Assembly: GCF_900106535.1 (NCBI RefSeq)
Contig: NZ_FNOH01000001.1
Location: 310,001-374,000 of the forward strand
Direction: 5' to 3'
Source of the DNA: Myxococcus xanthus
GTDB lineage: Bacteria > Myxococcota > Myxococcia > Myxococcales > Myxococcaceae
Length of the DNA: 64,000 nt
Shown here piece after piece: positions 17,479-25,719 of this stretch. The stretch's first letter is position 1, and every line of letters begins with the position of its first letter. Made by a program: the position numbers and the translations under genes. A model generated the notes under the pieces. That model saw nothing but the letters and a program-made list of their open reading frames with translations, had not been told where the DNA came from and searched no databases.

Positions 17479-18441
17479 ATGCGCACGCTCCTGCTGACCC
17501 GCTCCGACGTCTCCCGCAACCTGCAGGCTCCTCTCTTGCTGGAGGACATGCGAGAGGCCTTCCGCACCGACGCCCTGGCACGCACCGTGGCACCGCAGCG
17601 CGCCCGGGCCCCCCTCCATGCCGAGGGCACCGCCCTGGTGCTGTTCCCTGGCAGCCTGCCCTCCATCCCCGCCTACTCCGTGAAGGTGCACGCGAAGTTC
17701 CCTGGCCAGTCGCCGGCGATTCGAGGCGTGGTGCACCTGCACGACGTCGCTACCGGCGAGGTGATGGCGGTGATGGACGCCGGCCACCTGACGGCGGTGC
17801 GCACGGGCGTGGTGGGCGCGCTGTCGGCGGACGTGCTGGCGCGGCCGGACGCGAGCCGGGTGGCGCTCATCGGCGCGGGCCGGCAGGCGGTGCTGCAGCT
17901 CAAGTCGTTGCGGCTGGTGCGCTCGCTGACGCACGTGCGGGTGTTCGACACGGCGCCGGAGCGCTCGCTCGCCTTCGCCACGCGCATGTACCAGGAGTTG
18001 AACCTGCCGGTGCGGATGGCGGAGTCCCTGGAGGAGGCCGTCTCCGACGCGGACATCATCGTGACGGCGACGTGGAGCCGTCACCCCTTCCTGCACCCCG
18101 GCATGGTGCGGCCGGGCACGCACATCATCGCGCTGGGCGCGGACGAGCCGGGCAAGGCCGAGCTGTCCGCGGAGCTGCTCCGTCAGTCCCGGTTCGTCGT
18201 CGACCACCGGGGCCTGGCGGTGTCCACCGGCGCCGCGGGCGCGGTGGGTCTGGGTGAGGAGTCCATCCACGCGGAGCTGGGCGAGGTGCTGGCCGGACTG
18301 AAGTCCGGGCGCACGTCCGAGGAGGACGTCACCGTCTTCGCGGCGGTGGGGCTGCCCTTCCAGGACCTGGCGGCGGCCTGGCACGTCTACCAGTCGGCCC
18401 AGGGCGACGATGCCGTGAGTGGGGTGGACTTCGACGCATGA
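17479..18441 (+). CDS. Ornithine cyclodeaminase/mu-crystallin family protein
   Basis: 320 residues. DAGHLTAVRTGVVGALSADVLARP and the NAD-binding IGAGRQAVLQLKSL are diagnostic of the OCD/mu-crystallin superfamily, which includes ornithine cyclodeaminase, alanine dehydrogenase and ketimine reductase enzymes. Substrate cannot be fixed from sequence. It overlaps the following transporter by 4 bases (ATGA), so that transporter may move its substrate or product. Confidence 0.85.
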   Translation: MRTLLLTRSDVSRNLQAPLLLEDMREAFRTDALARTVAPQRARAPLHAEGTALVLFPGSLPSIPAYSVKVHAKFPGQSPAIRGVVHLHDVATGEVMAVMDAGHLTAVRTGVVGALSADVLARPDASRVALIGAGRQAVLQLKSLRLVRSLTHVRVFDTAPERSLAFATRMYQELNLPVRMAESLEEAVSDADIIVTATWSRHPFLHPGMVRPGTHIIALGADEPGKAELSAELLRQSRFVVDHRGLAVSTGAAGAVGLGEESIHAELGEVLAGLKSGRTSEEDVTVFAAVGLPFQDLAAAWHVYQSAQGDDAVSGVDFDA

Positions 18442-19826
18442 GGCACAGGGTGCGGGGGCTCCTGTCGCGCATCGGCCTGACGCGGCCCGCGCTGCGCGCG
18501 TGGGCGATGTACGACTGGGCGAACTCGGCCTTCATCACCACCGTCGTCACGGTGGTGTTCCCGCTCTACTACGCCTCCGTGGCGGCGGAGGGGCTTCCGC
18601 GCGAGGTGGCCACCAGCCGCTTCGCCACCGCCACTGCGGTGGCGCTGAGCGTGGTAGCGGTGTTGTCACCGGTCCTGGGCGCGCTGAGCGACCGGGCCGG
18701 ACGCATCAAGCACATGCTGGGTATCTTCGCGGGCCTGGGCATGGTGTCCACGCTGGCGCTGGCCACGGTGGGGCCGGGTGATTGGGCATGGGGCCTGCTG
18801 CTCTTCGGTCTGGGCAACGTGGGCGTGACGGGCAGCATCGTGTTCTCGGACGCGCTCTTGCGGCACATCGCCAGGGACGACGAATTGGATCGTGTGTCCA
18901 CTGCGGGCTACGCGCTGGGCTACCTGGGCGGCGGTCTGCTGCTGGCCGCGCAGTTGGTGCTGCTGATGAAGCCCCAGTGGTTCGGACTGGCGGACGCGGG
19001 GGCCGCCTCGCGCGTGGCCTTCGCCTCCGTGGCGGTGTGGTGGGCCCTCTTCTCGGTGCCCCTCTTCCGGCGCATCCCCGAGCCGAAACCGGACGTGTCC
19101 ATCCAACGTCCCCCGCTGTCCCTGCGCGGCATCTTCACGCAGTTGGCGGGCACGCTGGGCGGGCTGCGCCAGCACCGTCAGGCCTTCCTGTTGCTGGTGG
19201 CCTATCTGCTCTACAGCGACGGCATCGGCACCATCATCCGCTTGTCCACGCTGTACGGGACGGAGCTGGGCATTGGCCGGGGCGCGCTGATTGGTGCGTT
19301 GCTGCTGACGCAGGTGGTGGGCGTGCCGTGCGCGGTGTTGTTCGGCCGGGCCGCGGGGCGGGTGGGGGTGAAGCGCGCGCTGATGTTCGCCCTGTCGGTG
19401 TACGTGGGGGTGACGTTCCTGGGCTACTTCATGCGCACGCCGGTGCACTTCTTCGCGCTCGCGTTGCTGGTGGGCATGGTGCAGGGCGGCAGTCAGGCCT
19501 TGAGCCGTTCACTCTTCGCGCAGATGGTGCCCCGGGACAGGGCGGCGGAGTTCTTTGGCCTCTTCAGCGTCTTCGAAAAGGTCACCGCGGTGGCGGGCCC
19601 GCTGGTGTTCGCGGCCACGGTGGAGCTGACGGGCTCCAGCCGGCAGGCGGTGCTGTCCCTGCTCTTCTTTTTCGTGTCGGGCGCGGCGGTGCTGTCCCGG
19701 GTGGACGTGGCCGCGGGGCGACGCGCGGCCCGTGAGGCGGAGGCGCGTGCCGGATGGCGCGGCGACGGTGCACCGGAGGCCACCGCTGCCCCGGAGGGCG
19801 CGCCGGACGCGAGCCGCGGCGTCTGA
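18438..19826 (+). CDS. UMF1-family MFS transporter (Atg22/YxiO-like)
   Basis: 462 residues with about twelve hydrophobic segments. AMYDWANSAF near residue 22 is the hallmark of the UMF1 (Atg22-like) branch of the major facilitator superfamily; GALSDRAGR is the MFS loop 2-3 motif. Yeast Atg22 exports amino acids from the vacuole; bacterial members are mostly uncharacterised. Coupling to an OCD-family gene suggests an amino-acid or amine substrate, which is inference. Confidence 0.88.
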   Translation: MRHRVRGLLSRIGLTRPALRAWAMYDWANSAFITTVVTVVFPLYYASVAAEGLPREVATSRFATATAVALSVVAVLSPVLGALSDRAGRIKHMLGIFAGLGMVSTLALATVGPGDWAWGLLLFGLGNVGVTGSIVFSDALLRHIARDDELDRVSTAGYALGYLGGGLLLAAQLVLLMKPQWFGLADAGAASRVAFASVAVWWALFSVPLFRRIPEPKPDVSIQRPPLSLRGIFTQLAGTLGGLRQHRQAFLLLVAYLLYSDGIGTIIRLSTLYGTELGIGRGALIGALLLTQVVGVPCAVLFGRAAGRVGVKRALMFALSVYVGVTFLGYFMRTPVHFFALALLVGMVQGGSQALSRSLFAQMVPRDRAAEFFGLFSVFEKVTAVAGPLVFAATVELTGSSRQAVLSLLFFFVSGAAVLSRVDVAAGRRAAREAEARAGWRGDGAPEATAAPEGAPDASRGV

Positions 19827-19830
19827 GCCG

Positions 19831-20073
19831 TCAGTGCTTCGTGGGCGGGACTTCCCGGGGCGCGGAGAAGAGGCTGTCCCGTCCGTGGTTGAGCAGGACT
19901 TCTCCGCCCACGACTTCACGCACGTCCGCCAGGGACACCGCGAAGTCATGCCGGCGGATGAGGCCCTTCTCCACGATGAGTTCATCCCCCGTCATCTTGA
20001 TGATGCGTCCGAGAACGTGCCCGTCGTTGCCGCGCACCTTCATCCCCTTGTGGATTTCCGAACGACTGAACAT
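19831..20073 (-). CDS. Small PRC-barrel-like protein (DUF2171 type)
   Basis: 80 residues. The pattern IHKGMKVRGNDGHVLGRIIKM, GDELIVEKG, HDFAVSLADVREVVGGEVLL matches DUF2171, a small beta-barrel family related to PRC domains. Role unknown. It is divergent from the next gene over a 243-bp gap. Confidence 0.7.
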   Translation of the reverse strand: MFSRSEIHKGMKVRGNDGHVLGRIIKMTGDELIVEKGLIRRHDFAVSLADVREVVGGEVLLNHGRDSLFSAPREVPPTKH

Positions 20074-20316
20074 GGTTGCCTCCCCCAGGGCGGTCCGTGG
20101 AGCCCCGTGCGCGAAAGCTGGCTTTCACCCCGCAAGCTGGCAGCGGACAGGCGGGGCGCCGCACCGGTGAAGCCCGCGTGAGACGCACGGCGAGCAGGCG
20201 CTCGGTCAGGGCGCCCGTGGGCGGCTGCCTGGTTGCCCGGCGTTCCACCCGTGCGGGGCTCTGGCCTGGGTGGCCGCCCGCCAGGACGTGTCCATCTTCG
20301 CCCCTGGGAGGTGCAT

Positions 20317-20610
20317 ATGGTCGTTGGTTTCTTGGCGTCGCGGCCGGGGCGGTGGCTCCGCATCGTGACGGGCGCTGGGATGGTGGTGGGCGGACTGGCG
20401 TCGGGGACGTCGCGAGGCGCGGCGGTGGCGCTCGTGGGCCTGGGGCCCCTGGTGGCTGCGGCCCTGGACTGGGTGCCCATGGCGGCGCTCTTCGGTCTGC
20501 CCATGGACGGCCCGACGCTGCGGCGCGAGTTGGGTGTGTCCGACGAGGCGTCGTTGTTGGAGGGCTTCCCTCGCGCGTCCATGCGGGACGTCTCGCCGAC
20601 GCTTCACTGA
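20317..20610 (+). CDS. Small DUF2892-like membrane protein
   Basis: 97 residues from the ATG at 20317, with GGGAGGTG at 20304-20311 as the ribosome site. Two hydrophobic segments (WLRIVTGAGMVVGGLASG and AAVALVGLGPLVAAALDWVPM) give the inner-membrane hairpin of DUF2892/YgaP-type proteins. The rhodanese domain found in some relatives is absent. Confidence 0.65.
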   Translation: MVVGFLASRPGRWLRIVTGAGMVVGGLASGTSRGAAVALVGLGPLVAAALDWVPMAALFGLPMDGPTLRRELGVSDEASLLEGFPRASMRDVSPTLH

Positions 20611-20640
20611 GCAAAGGCCCGCGGTGCCGGCCTTGGGGGC

Positions 20641-21561
20641 TCATGGGGATACGGGCTCCGCGGCGGCATGGGGCCACGCGGGAGAAGTCAGGGCGCTCCA
20701 GTCCTGTCCACGCGCCCAGTCCTCGAAGGTGTGCCAGCGGACCTCCGGGAAGCGGTGCCGCAGCGTGAGGACGTCCGCCTGGTAGCCCTTGCGGTCCAGC
20801 CACTCGTACATGGCGGCCAGGTCCTCGCTGCGCTCGCGGATGTAGTCCAGGGGAAGTTGCTCGTAGTGGATGCGGTGGCCGCTCACCATGGACAGCAGCC
20901 CGGCGGCCTGCTGGCCCGTCACCTCGTCGGAGGCCACCTCGATGCGTTGTTCCTCGAAGCGCTCCGGCTCCTCCATGATGCGGACGGAGAATGCCGCGAG
21001 GTCCTCCAGGGCCACCATCTGCAGGCCGCGCGTGGGCCACAGTCCCATGGCGAGCACGCCCGCCTTCAGCCCCTCTTCGAACATGCCGCTGGTGAAGTTC
21101 TCCATGAAGAAGGTGGGCCCGAGGATGGTGTAGGGCAGGCCGCTGCCGCGCACGTGCATCTCGATGCGGTGTTTGCTGTCGAAGTGGGGGATGCCCGTCA
21201 GGCGGTCCGCTCCGGCCACCGACGAGTAGACGTAGTGCTGTACGCGCGCGAGCCGGGCCGCGTCCGCCAGGTTCTTCCCGTGGCGGACCTCCGCCTGCAC
21301 GCCGCCCGGGCCAAAGGGCGTGGCGGTGGCGAACATGGTGTCCATGTCCTGGGCCGCGTGGGCGATGGAGTCCAGGTCGTCGTAGTCCCCGACGACCAGC
21401 TCGGCGCCGAGCGACTCGAGCTCGCGGGCCGTGGGGGAGTCCGGGTGGTGGATGAAGGCGGTGACGCGGTGGCCGCGCTGCAAGAGCTTCCGTGTGACGG
21501 CACCCCCCTGCTGGCCAGTAGCGCCGGTAACGAGCACGGAGCGTGAGAAACCCATGGGCAT
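20641..21561 (-). CDS. NmrA-like NAD(P)-binding protein
   Basis: 306 residues from the ATG at 21561 (GAGGTG just upstream). The Rossmann motif VTGATGQQGGAVTRKLL and the NmrA-type segments HYVYSSVAGADR, LPYTILGPTFFMENF place it among atypical short-chain dehydrogenases of the NmrA/HSCARG group. These act as redox sensors or quinone/isoflavone-type reductases; the Tyr-x-x-x-Lys pair of classical SDRs is not present, favouring sensing over catalysis. Confidence 0.85.
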   Translation of the reverse strand: MPMGFSRSVLVTGATGQQGGAVTRKLLQRGHRVTAFIHHPDSPTARELESLGAELVVGDYDDLDSIAHAAQDMDTMFATATPFGPGGVQAEVRHGKNLADAARLARVQHYVYSSVAGADRLTGIPHFDSKHRIEMHVRGSGLPYTILGPTFFMENFTSGMFEEGLKAGVLAMGLWPTRGLQMVALEDLAAFSVRIMEEPERFEEQRIEVASDEVTGQQAAGLLSMVSGHRIHYEQLPLDYIRERSEDLAAMYEWLDRKGYQADVLTLRHRFPEVRWHTFEDWARGQDWSALTSPAWPHAAAEPVSP

Positions 21562-21775
21562 GTGTGCACCTCGTGACGTCAGATGTCCGGAAGTTGGGGA
21601 TGACGGACGCCGCTGGCGAGCACACCGTGGGCGCATCGAGCCTCACGGCCAGGGGTTGCCGGGCCAGCAGGCGACCTGGGGTGCCTGCTTCCCTGGCGCG
21701 CTACCACGTCGTTCCGAAGACGCTTGGGGGCACTCGGTGCCTGCTTGGGTGCGGCGCCTTCTCTTGGGAAATGCC

Positions 21776-22405
21776 ATGGTCCCGCCCACGATGAGCAAGC
21801 GTGACAAGCTTCAGGACTCCGAGCTGGTGGTTGCCGCCCGGGCACTCGACGCGGAGTTGGCGCGCTTCGAATCCCAGGCCGAGCAGCTCGAGAAGGCGCC
21901 ACTTCAATCCGAGAAGCACCTGGAGCGCGCGTCGGCGATGCTGCAGGGGCTGGCGGACCTGGACGAGCAGCTCCGGGGGCGGGTGACGGCGCTGGTGGGG
22001 GCCATCTCGAAGGTGAGAGATCGGCAGCAGGCGCAGGCCGAGGCCATCCACCTGCGTGCGCAGGAGCTCCAGCGGCGCACCGAGGTCTTCAAGGACCTGC
22101 TCGTGCGTTATGGCGCCCTGGGACAGAACGCGGGCGAGCTGAACGTGCAGATGCAGCAGTTCGCGCAGCAGCGGCAGGCGGCGAAGACACCGGAGGAGAA
22201 CGCCGCGCTGGCGGGGACCTTCCAGGCGCTCCAGGAGCGGATGTCCCTGGTCGCGGACGAGGCCCATTCGCTGGCGCAGGCCGCGGAGGAACAGGCGTTC
22301 CTCGACGTGGCCCGGCAGGCGGACTCCCTGCGTCAGCAACTGTTGTCGGCGCGGAACAAGATGTCGCTGTTGCAGAAGAGCTTCGGCGGCGGGGCGGCTA
22401 GCTGA
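21776..22405 (+). CDS. Coiled-coil protein of unknown function
   Basis: 209 residues from the ATG at 21776 with GGGA five bases upstream; an in-frame ATG at 21791 (MSKRDKLQ) is an alternative. Nearly the whole chain is predicted helical from its heptad pattern and high Glu/Gln/Lys/Arg content, without signal peptide or membrane segment. Its last 8 bases overlap the end of the converging DUF2203 gene. Confidence 0.65.
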   Translation: MVPPTMSKRDKLQDSELVVAARALDAELARFESQAEQLEKAPLQSEKHLERASAMLQGLADLDEQLRGRVTALVGAISKVRDRQQAQAEAIHLRAQELQRRTEVFKDLLVRYGALGQNAGELNVQMQQFAQQRQAAKTPEENAALAGTFQALQERMSLVADEAHSLAQAAEEQAFLDVARQADSLRQQLLSARNKMSLLQKSFGGGAAS

Positions 22406-22799
22406 GGTACGTGGGGGCGAAGTCGTCCGGGCTTTCGATGGGGCGCCGTCCCGAGAAGCCGTCGAGCAGAGCGTGCCAGTGGGAGACGGCGGGGTCTCCG
22501 AAGCGCCAGCACAGGTAGACCTGCTCACCGCCCCGGTGGGCTCGGAAGTCAACGAGGCCGTCGGCGCCCTTGATTTCGAGGCCCATCTCTTGGAGCTGGA
22601 GGAGCTCGCCGCGGATGCGCTCGAGGAGGGTGTCGCGCTCGTCGCGCAGGGAGGCCAGGCTCGGGTCGTTGGGCTTGGGCGCGGCGCCCAGTTCATCCGC
22701 GAGCTGCTGGGCACGCTCCACCCACGGGCGGACCCGCTCGAAGGTGCGCGTCAGCAGCGGCACCAGCCGATTGGCTTCTTCCACGCTGAAGTAGCGCAT
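22398..22799 (-). CDS. DUF2203 domain protein
   Basis: 133 residues from the ATG at 22799. MRYFSVEEANRLVPLL at the start and GLEIKGADGLVDFRAHRGGEQVYLCWRFGD near residue 90 are the DUF2203 signature; the end WHALLDGFSGRRPI also fits. Function unknown. Longer starts at 22811 or 22874 would run into the direct repeat at 22865 and are not conserved-looking. Confidence 0.8.
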   Translation of the reverse strand: MRYFSVEEANRLVPLLTRTFERVRPWVERAQQLADELGAAPKPNDPSLASLRDERDTLLERIRGELLQLQEMGLEIKGADGLVDFRAHRGGEQVYLCWRFGDPAVSHWHALLDGFSGRRPIESPDDFAPTYLS

Positions 22800-22864
22800 T
22801 CCCTCGAGCATGCATCGGTATGGCCCATCGCCGCTACTGTCCTGGCGCGGGGGGGACGTCTGCC

Positions 22865-22895
22865 TGTCGCCCATTCAGCGCTGGGCTGTGTCACG
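22865..22895 (+). repeat. Left 31-bp direct repeat flanking lipoprotein cassette
   Basis: This copy begins TGTCGCCCATTCAGCGCTGG and matches 24102-24132 at 29 of 31 positions. The right copy lies within the 3' end of the SprT-like gene; the left copy is a fragment of that coding sequence lying alone in the gap upstream of the DUF2203 gene. The two bracket the lipoprotein pair. Confidence 0.8.
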
Positions 22896-22980
22896 GGGGG
22901 AATGGGATATAAGCGGCTATCAGTCACTTCAAGTCAGCCTTTGCTGCTTGAATCCGCCTCACATGGAGGACTCATTGTCT

Positions 22981-23616
22981 GTGAGACTTGCGGCGGCGTT
23001 CGTGCTGTGCTCGCTCGGATGTTCGAGTGCTTCGCTCCAAACGGAGGCGTCCGACGACTACGGGTTCGAGCCTGGGGGGCGGCACGTATGGGTACGTGGC
23101 CCTTGGACGGACATCGAACCGTCCAGTGACGTGGACGCGGTTATCGACCAGCTATGCCCTGCGGTGATGCGACTTCCTCGCGCAAGGGAACGAGATTATG
23201 GCCAGGAATACTGTGGCCTTATCTACTCCTTGGGCGACGGAGTCTTCTATGCCAGCAAGGGCTCGCCCTTGGGGGAAACGCAGTTGGTGGGAGCCTCCAG
23301 GCGAAAGTCGTGTTTTTCGCCTCGTCGTGTAGTCGATGGGCGTGGACGAACTGTTCCCTTGGCGGATTTCCATAGCCATCCCTGGTCACCTTCGCCCATG
23401 TCCCCCAAGGACCGACAGGGTGGCAATCAGCGATGGTTCATCAGGATCCAGTTCGATACGTCATGTCACCTCCAAAAGCTGATACCCCATATTGGCGAGA
23501 CGCGACCAGGTGAGGTCTATGAGCGTGTGGACAGACGATGGAAACTCGTGGGGATCATCAAGCCCGAGAACAAGGCAGTTGGCCGCATCACCGCGATTGA
23601 GAACGTGCGAGACTAA
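22981..23616 (+). CDS. Lipoprotein with JAMM/DUF4329-like metallopeptidase motif
   Basis: 211 residues from the GTG at 22981, placed 9 bases after GGAGGA. The signal sequence MRLAAAFVLCSLGCSS carries a probable lipidation Cys at 14. The sequence FHSHPWSPSPMSPKD has H131, H133, S141 and D144 in exactly the H-x-H-P-x6-S-x-x-D spacing of JAMM/MPN+ zinc isopeptidases, with a candidate upstream Glu at 76 (QEYCGLIY). This layout recalls the JAB-like/DUF4329 effector domains of polymorphic toxins. Base composition is lower in GC than the neighbours. One base separates it from the next gene. Confidence 0.65.
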   Translation: MRLAAAFVLCSLGCSSASLQTEASDDYGFEPGGRHVWVRGPWTDIEPSSDVDAVIDQLCPAVMRLPRARERDYGQEYCGLIYSLGDGVFYASKGSPLGETQLVGASRRKSCFSPRRVVDGRGRTVPLADFHSHPWSPSPMSPKDRQGGNQRWFIRIQFDTSCHLQKLIPHIGETRPGEVYERVDRRWKLVGIIKPENKAVGRITAIENVRD

Positions 23617-23617
23617 G

Positions 23618-24046
23618 ATGCGCAAGGGTTTGCTCGTTCCGCTCTGCTTGGCGTTGCTTCCAGGCTGCGCGTTGTTTCGGCCCGCGCCTCGGCCCGCGAA
23701 GGCGCCTCCCGACGAAGCGGCTCGCTACCGATTTCCCGTTGTGCTTCCCACCGATGGGCAGCACGTCCTGCCAGGCGCGATTGCCGCTGCCATCGCATTC
23801 GCAATGGAGGACTTTCTTCCGTTGGGGGCGAAGCCGCGTCGAGGCGCTACTCCCACGGAGGTTTGTGCCTCCCAGCGCCAGTCCTACGACGTGACGGCTG
23901 TTCCTGGGGCGAATGCCGTGGTCTTCGTCAGCTTCTTGGCCCGGCCGGACGCATGCCGCGACATGGAAGGGCCACCTCTCTCGGACGTTCCCATCGTGTA
24001 CGCCGTGGATACGGCTACGTGGGTCATTCTCTCCGTGCAGAAGTAG
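23618..24046 (+). CDS. Small lipoprotein of unknown function
   Basis: 142 residues. Signal peptide MRKGLLVPLCLALLPGC gives a clear lipobox with Cys 17. A Pro-rich spacer precedes a compact domain of about 100 residues with two further Cys and a closing VDTATWVILSVQK. The ATG is one base after the JAMM gene stop, so the two form an operon. It could be a partner or immunity protein for the JAMM lipoprotein; that is inference only. Confidence 0.65.
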   Translation: MRKGLLVPLCLALLPGCALFRPAPRPAKAPPDEAARYRFPVVLPTDGQHVLPGAIAAAIAFAMEDFLPLGAKPRRGATPTEVCASQRQSYDVTAVPGANAVVFVSFLARPDACRDMEGPPLSDVPIVYAVDTATWVILSVQK

Positions 24047-24072
24047 CGCGGCCCGCGCCAGCCGCCTCCTCG

Positions 24073-25089
24073 CTATCGGCCGCGCAGCAGGGATGCGTGA
24101 TTGTCGCCCAGCCAGCGCTGGGCTGTGTCACGCAGCGGGAACAGGGCTTCGCGCTCGCGAAAGGCCGACGTGTGCTCGGGTGCGCAGCGGCCCTCGTTGC
24201 CCGTTCCGTCGTCGAGGTCCGCGTGCAGCATCGCGTGGAAGACGAGGTAGTCCACCACGAAGGCGGGCACATGCGGCCGGTCCAGCGCCGGGTGGATTCG
24301 AATCTCGCGTAGCCGCGCGTCATAGCCGCCCACGTGGATGCTGCGACGCTTCGTGCCCGCCGGCTTGCGCGCCCAGCCCACGTCCACCTGCACCCGGCCG
24401 TCGAACCAGCTCGCGTTGAGCCGCGTGAAGATGGCCTGCAGGTCGAAGCAGCGGCCCCGCGTGCGCAGCGGCTTTCCCGGCCGACGCTCCCTGCGGACTC
24501 GCTCGTTGTGCGCGTGCGCGTAGGACTCCAGCACCTCGCCCGCCTGCGCATCCGCCCGGCCCGCATAGGCCGCCATGGCCTGCACCACTGCGTCCGGTGC
24601 TCCCAGGAAGAGGTGATGGATGCGCAGCCGCAGCCCCTCCTCACCCCGGCGGAAGCTCACCAGAGTGGCCCGGTTGTCCGTGAGCCGTAGGTGAACCGGC
24701 AAGCCAAGAATCGAAGACAACCGCCGTGCCAGGTCCGCCGCCAGCGGCAGGGCTTCCTCGCGCGCGGGGAGTCGGCTTTCCGGCACGCTGCTCGCGCGCT
24801 GCTCCGTCGCCAGTGGCAACGCTTCATCACGCTCATGCACGGGACGCCGGTCCTCCGCGCTGGTGCCCGCGCGCTGCTCCGTTGCCAGAGGCAACACTTC
24901 CTCACCCGAGGGATGTCGGCGCTGCACGCCAGTGCTTACAGGCCGCTCCGCCGCCAGTGGCCGCGCTTCCTCACGCGCCGGAAGCCTGCGCTGCACGCTG
25001 GTGCTCGCGCGCGGCTCCGCCTCCACGTCCGCGCACTCAGTCGCCGCCGTGTCGAACAAGCCCAGCTGTGAGGTCGGGTGCGAGGACAT
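24073..25089 (-). CDS. SprT-like protein with altered HExxH motif and N-terminal repeats
   Basis: 338 residues. The C-terminal part (FDLQAIFTRLNASWFDGRV, SIHVGGYDARLREIRIHPAL, VDYLVFHAMLHADLDD) is the SprT/M48-like metalloprotease core found in myxobacteria. The zinc motif reads HAMLH, so the catalytic Glu of HExxH is Ala; both His ligands remain. The N-terminal 125 residues hold four imperfect repeats of about 24 residues with the core REEALPLATEQR. If the sequence is right the protein may bind metal but not cleave. Its 3' end contains the right copy of the 31-bp repeat. Confidence 0.75.
   Translation of the reverse strand: MSSHPTSQLGLFDTAATECADVEAEPRASTSVQRRLPAREEARPLAAERPVSTGVQRRHPSGEEVLPLATEQRAGTSAEDRRPVHERDEALPLATEQRASSVPESRLPAREEALPLAADLARRLSSILGLPVHLRLTDNRATLVSFRRGEEGLRLRIHHLFLGAPDAVVQAMAAYAGRADAQAGEVLESYAHAHNERVRRERRPGKPLRTRGRCFDLQAIFTRLNASWFDGRVQVDVGWARKPAGTKRRSIHVGGYDARLREIRIHPALDRPHVPAFVVDYLVFHAMLHADLDDGTGNEGRCAPEHTSAFREREALFPLRDTAQRWLGDNHASLLRGR
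24102..24132 (+). repeat. Right 31-bp direct repeat, within SprT-like gene end
   Basis: Partner of 22865-22895, starting TGTCGCCCAGCCAGCGCTGG. On the minus strand it encodes RDTAQRWLGD near the SprT-like C-terminus. The repeat-to-repeat distance is 1237 bp and the interval holds both lipoprotein genes. Confidence 0.8.
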
Positions 25090-25207
25090 CCACCTTCAAA
25101 GGTAAGCCTCCTGGCGCAAGGATTCCAGGAGGATGGTTGCTCCCCGGGCGGAGAGGCGGCAGTCGCTGTTCGGAAATGTCGGGGGTTTTGCTTCGTCGCC
25201 GCCTTGC

Positions 25208-25702
25208 TCAGGACGTGCGGCAGAGCCGGTCCACCCGGTTCAGCATCGTGGGCGTACGAGACGCCCCATGCATCCGCCGGATGTGCTCCGCCGCAGTGGC
25301 CGCGTCCATACCCGCCGCTCCGACGAACAACGGCCGCAGGCTCTTCCCCCGCAGCACGGGCACCGAGGGCCCCGTGGTGACGTAGGCGGTCTTCGCCACG
25401 CCAATGACGGGCACCTCCCGGTTGAGCGCTTCGTACAGGTGCGCCCCCAGCCCGGGCCGGTCCTCGCCGAGCCACGCGTAGCCATCCACGATGATGGCCT
25501 CCAAGGGCACTTCCACCCGCGCCAGCACCCGGAGCAGGTGCGGCAGCTCGCGGCGGTAGAACTGCCCGGGCTCGTACGGCGCGGCGGGAGGCCCATGCTC
25601 CACCAGGTGCGAGACCTCGTGCCCATCCGTCCAGTTCCGGAACAGCACGCACCCGGCCACGGTGAGTTCGGGGCGGTAGTCCACGTCCACGCAGGCGAGC
25701 AT
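25208..25702 (-). CDS. Endonuclease V-like protein
   Basis: 164 residues, shorter than Escherichia coli Nfi (about 223). The order of blocks is that of the family: CVDVDYRPELTVAGCVLF (first catalytic Asp), FYRRELPHLLRVL, IIVDGYAWLGEDRPGLGAHLYEAL (second Asp and the helix that follows) and VPVIGVAKTAY. EndoV cuts near deaminated bases (hypoxanthine) in DNA or inosine in RNA. The YIPGFLSFRE segment of canonical enzymes is replaced by YEPGQFYRREL, so substrate may differ. Translated 17 bp after the DUF1444 gene in the same operon. Confidence 0.7.
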   Translation of the reverse strand: MLACVDVDYRPELTVAGCVLFRNWTDGHEVSHLVEHGPPAAPYEPGQFYRRELPHLLRVLARVEVPLEAIIVDGYAWLGEDRPGLGAHLYEALNREVPVIGVAKTAYVTTGPSVPVLRGKSLRPLFVGAAGMDAATAAEHIRRMHGASRTPTMLNRVDRLCRTS

Positions 25703-25719
25703 CGTGCCGTCCTCCTGTC

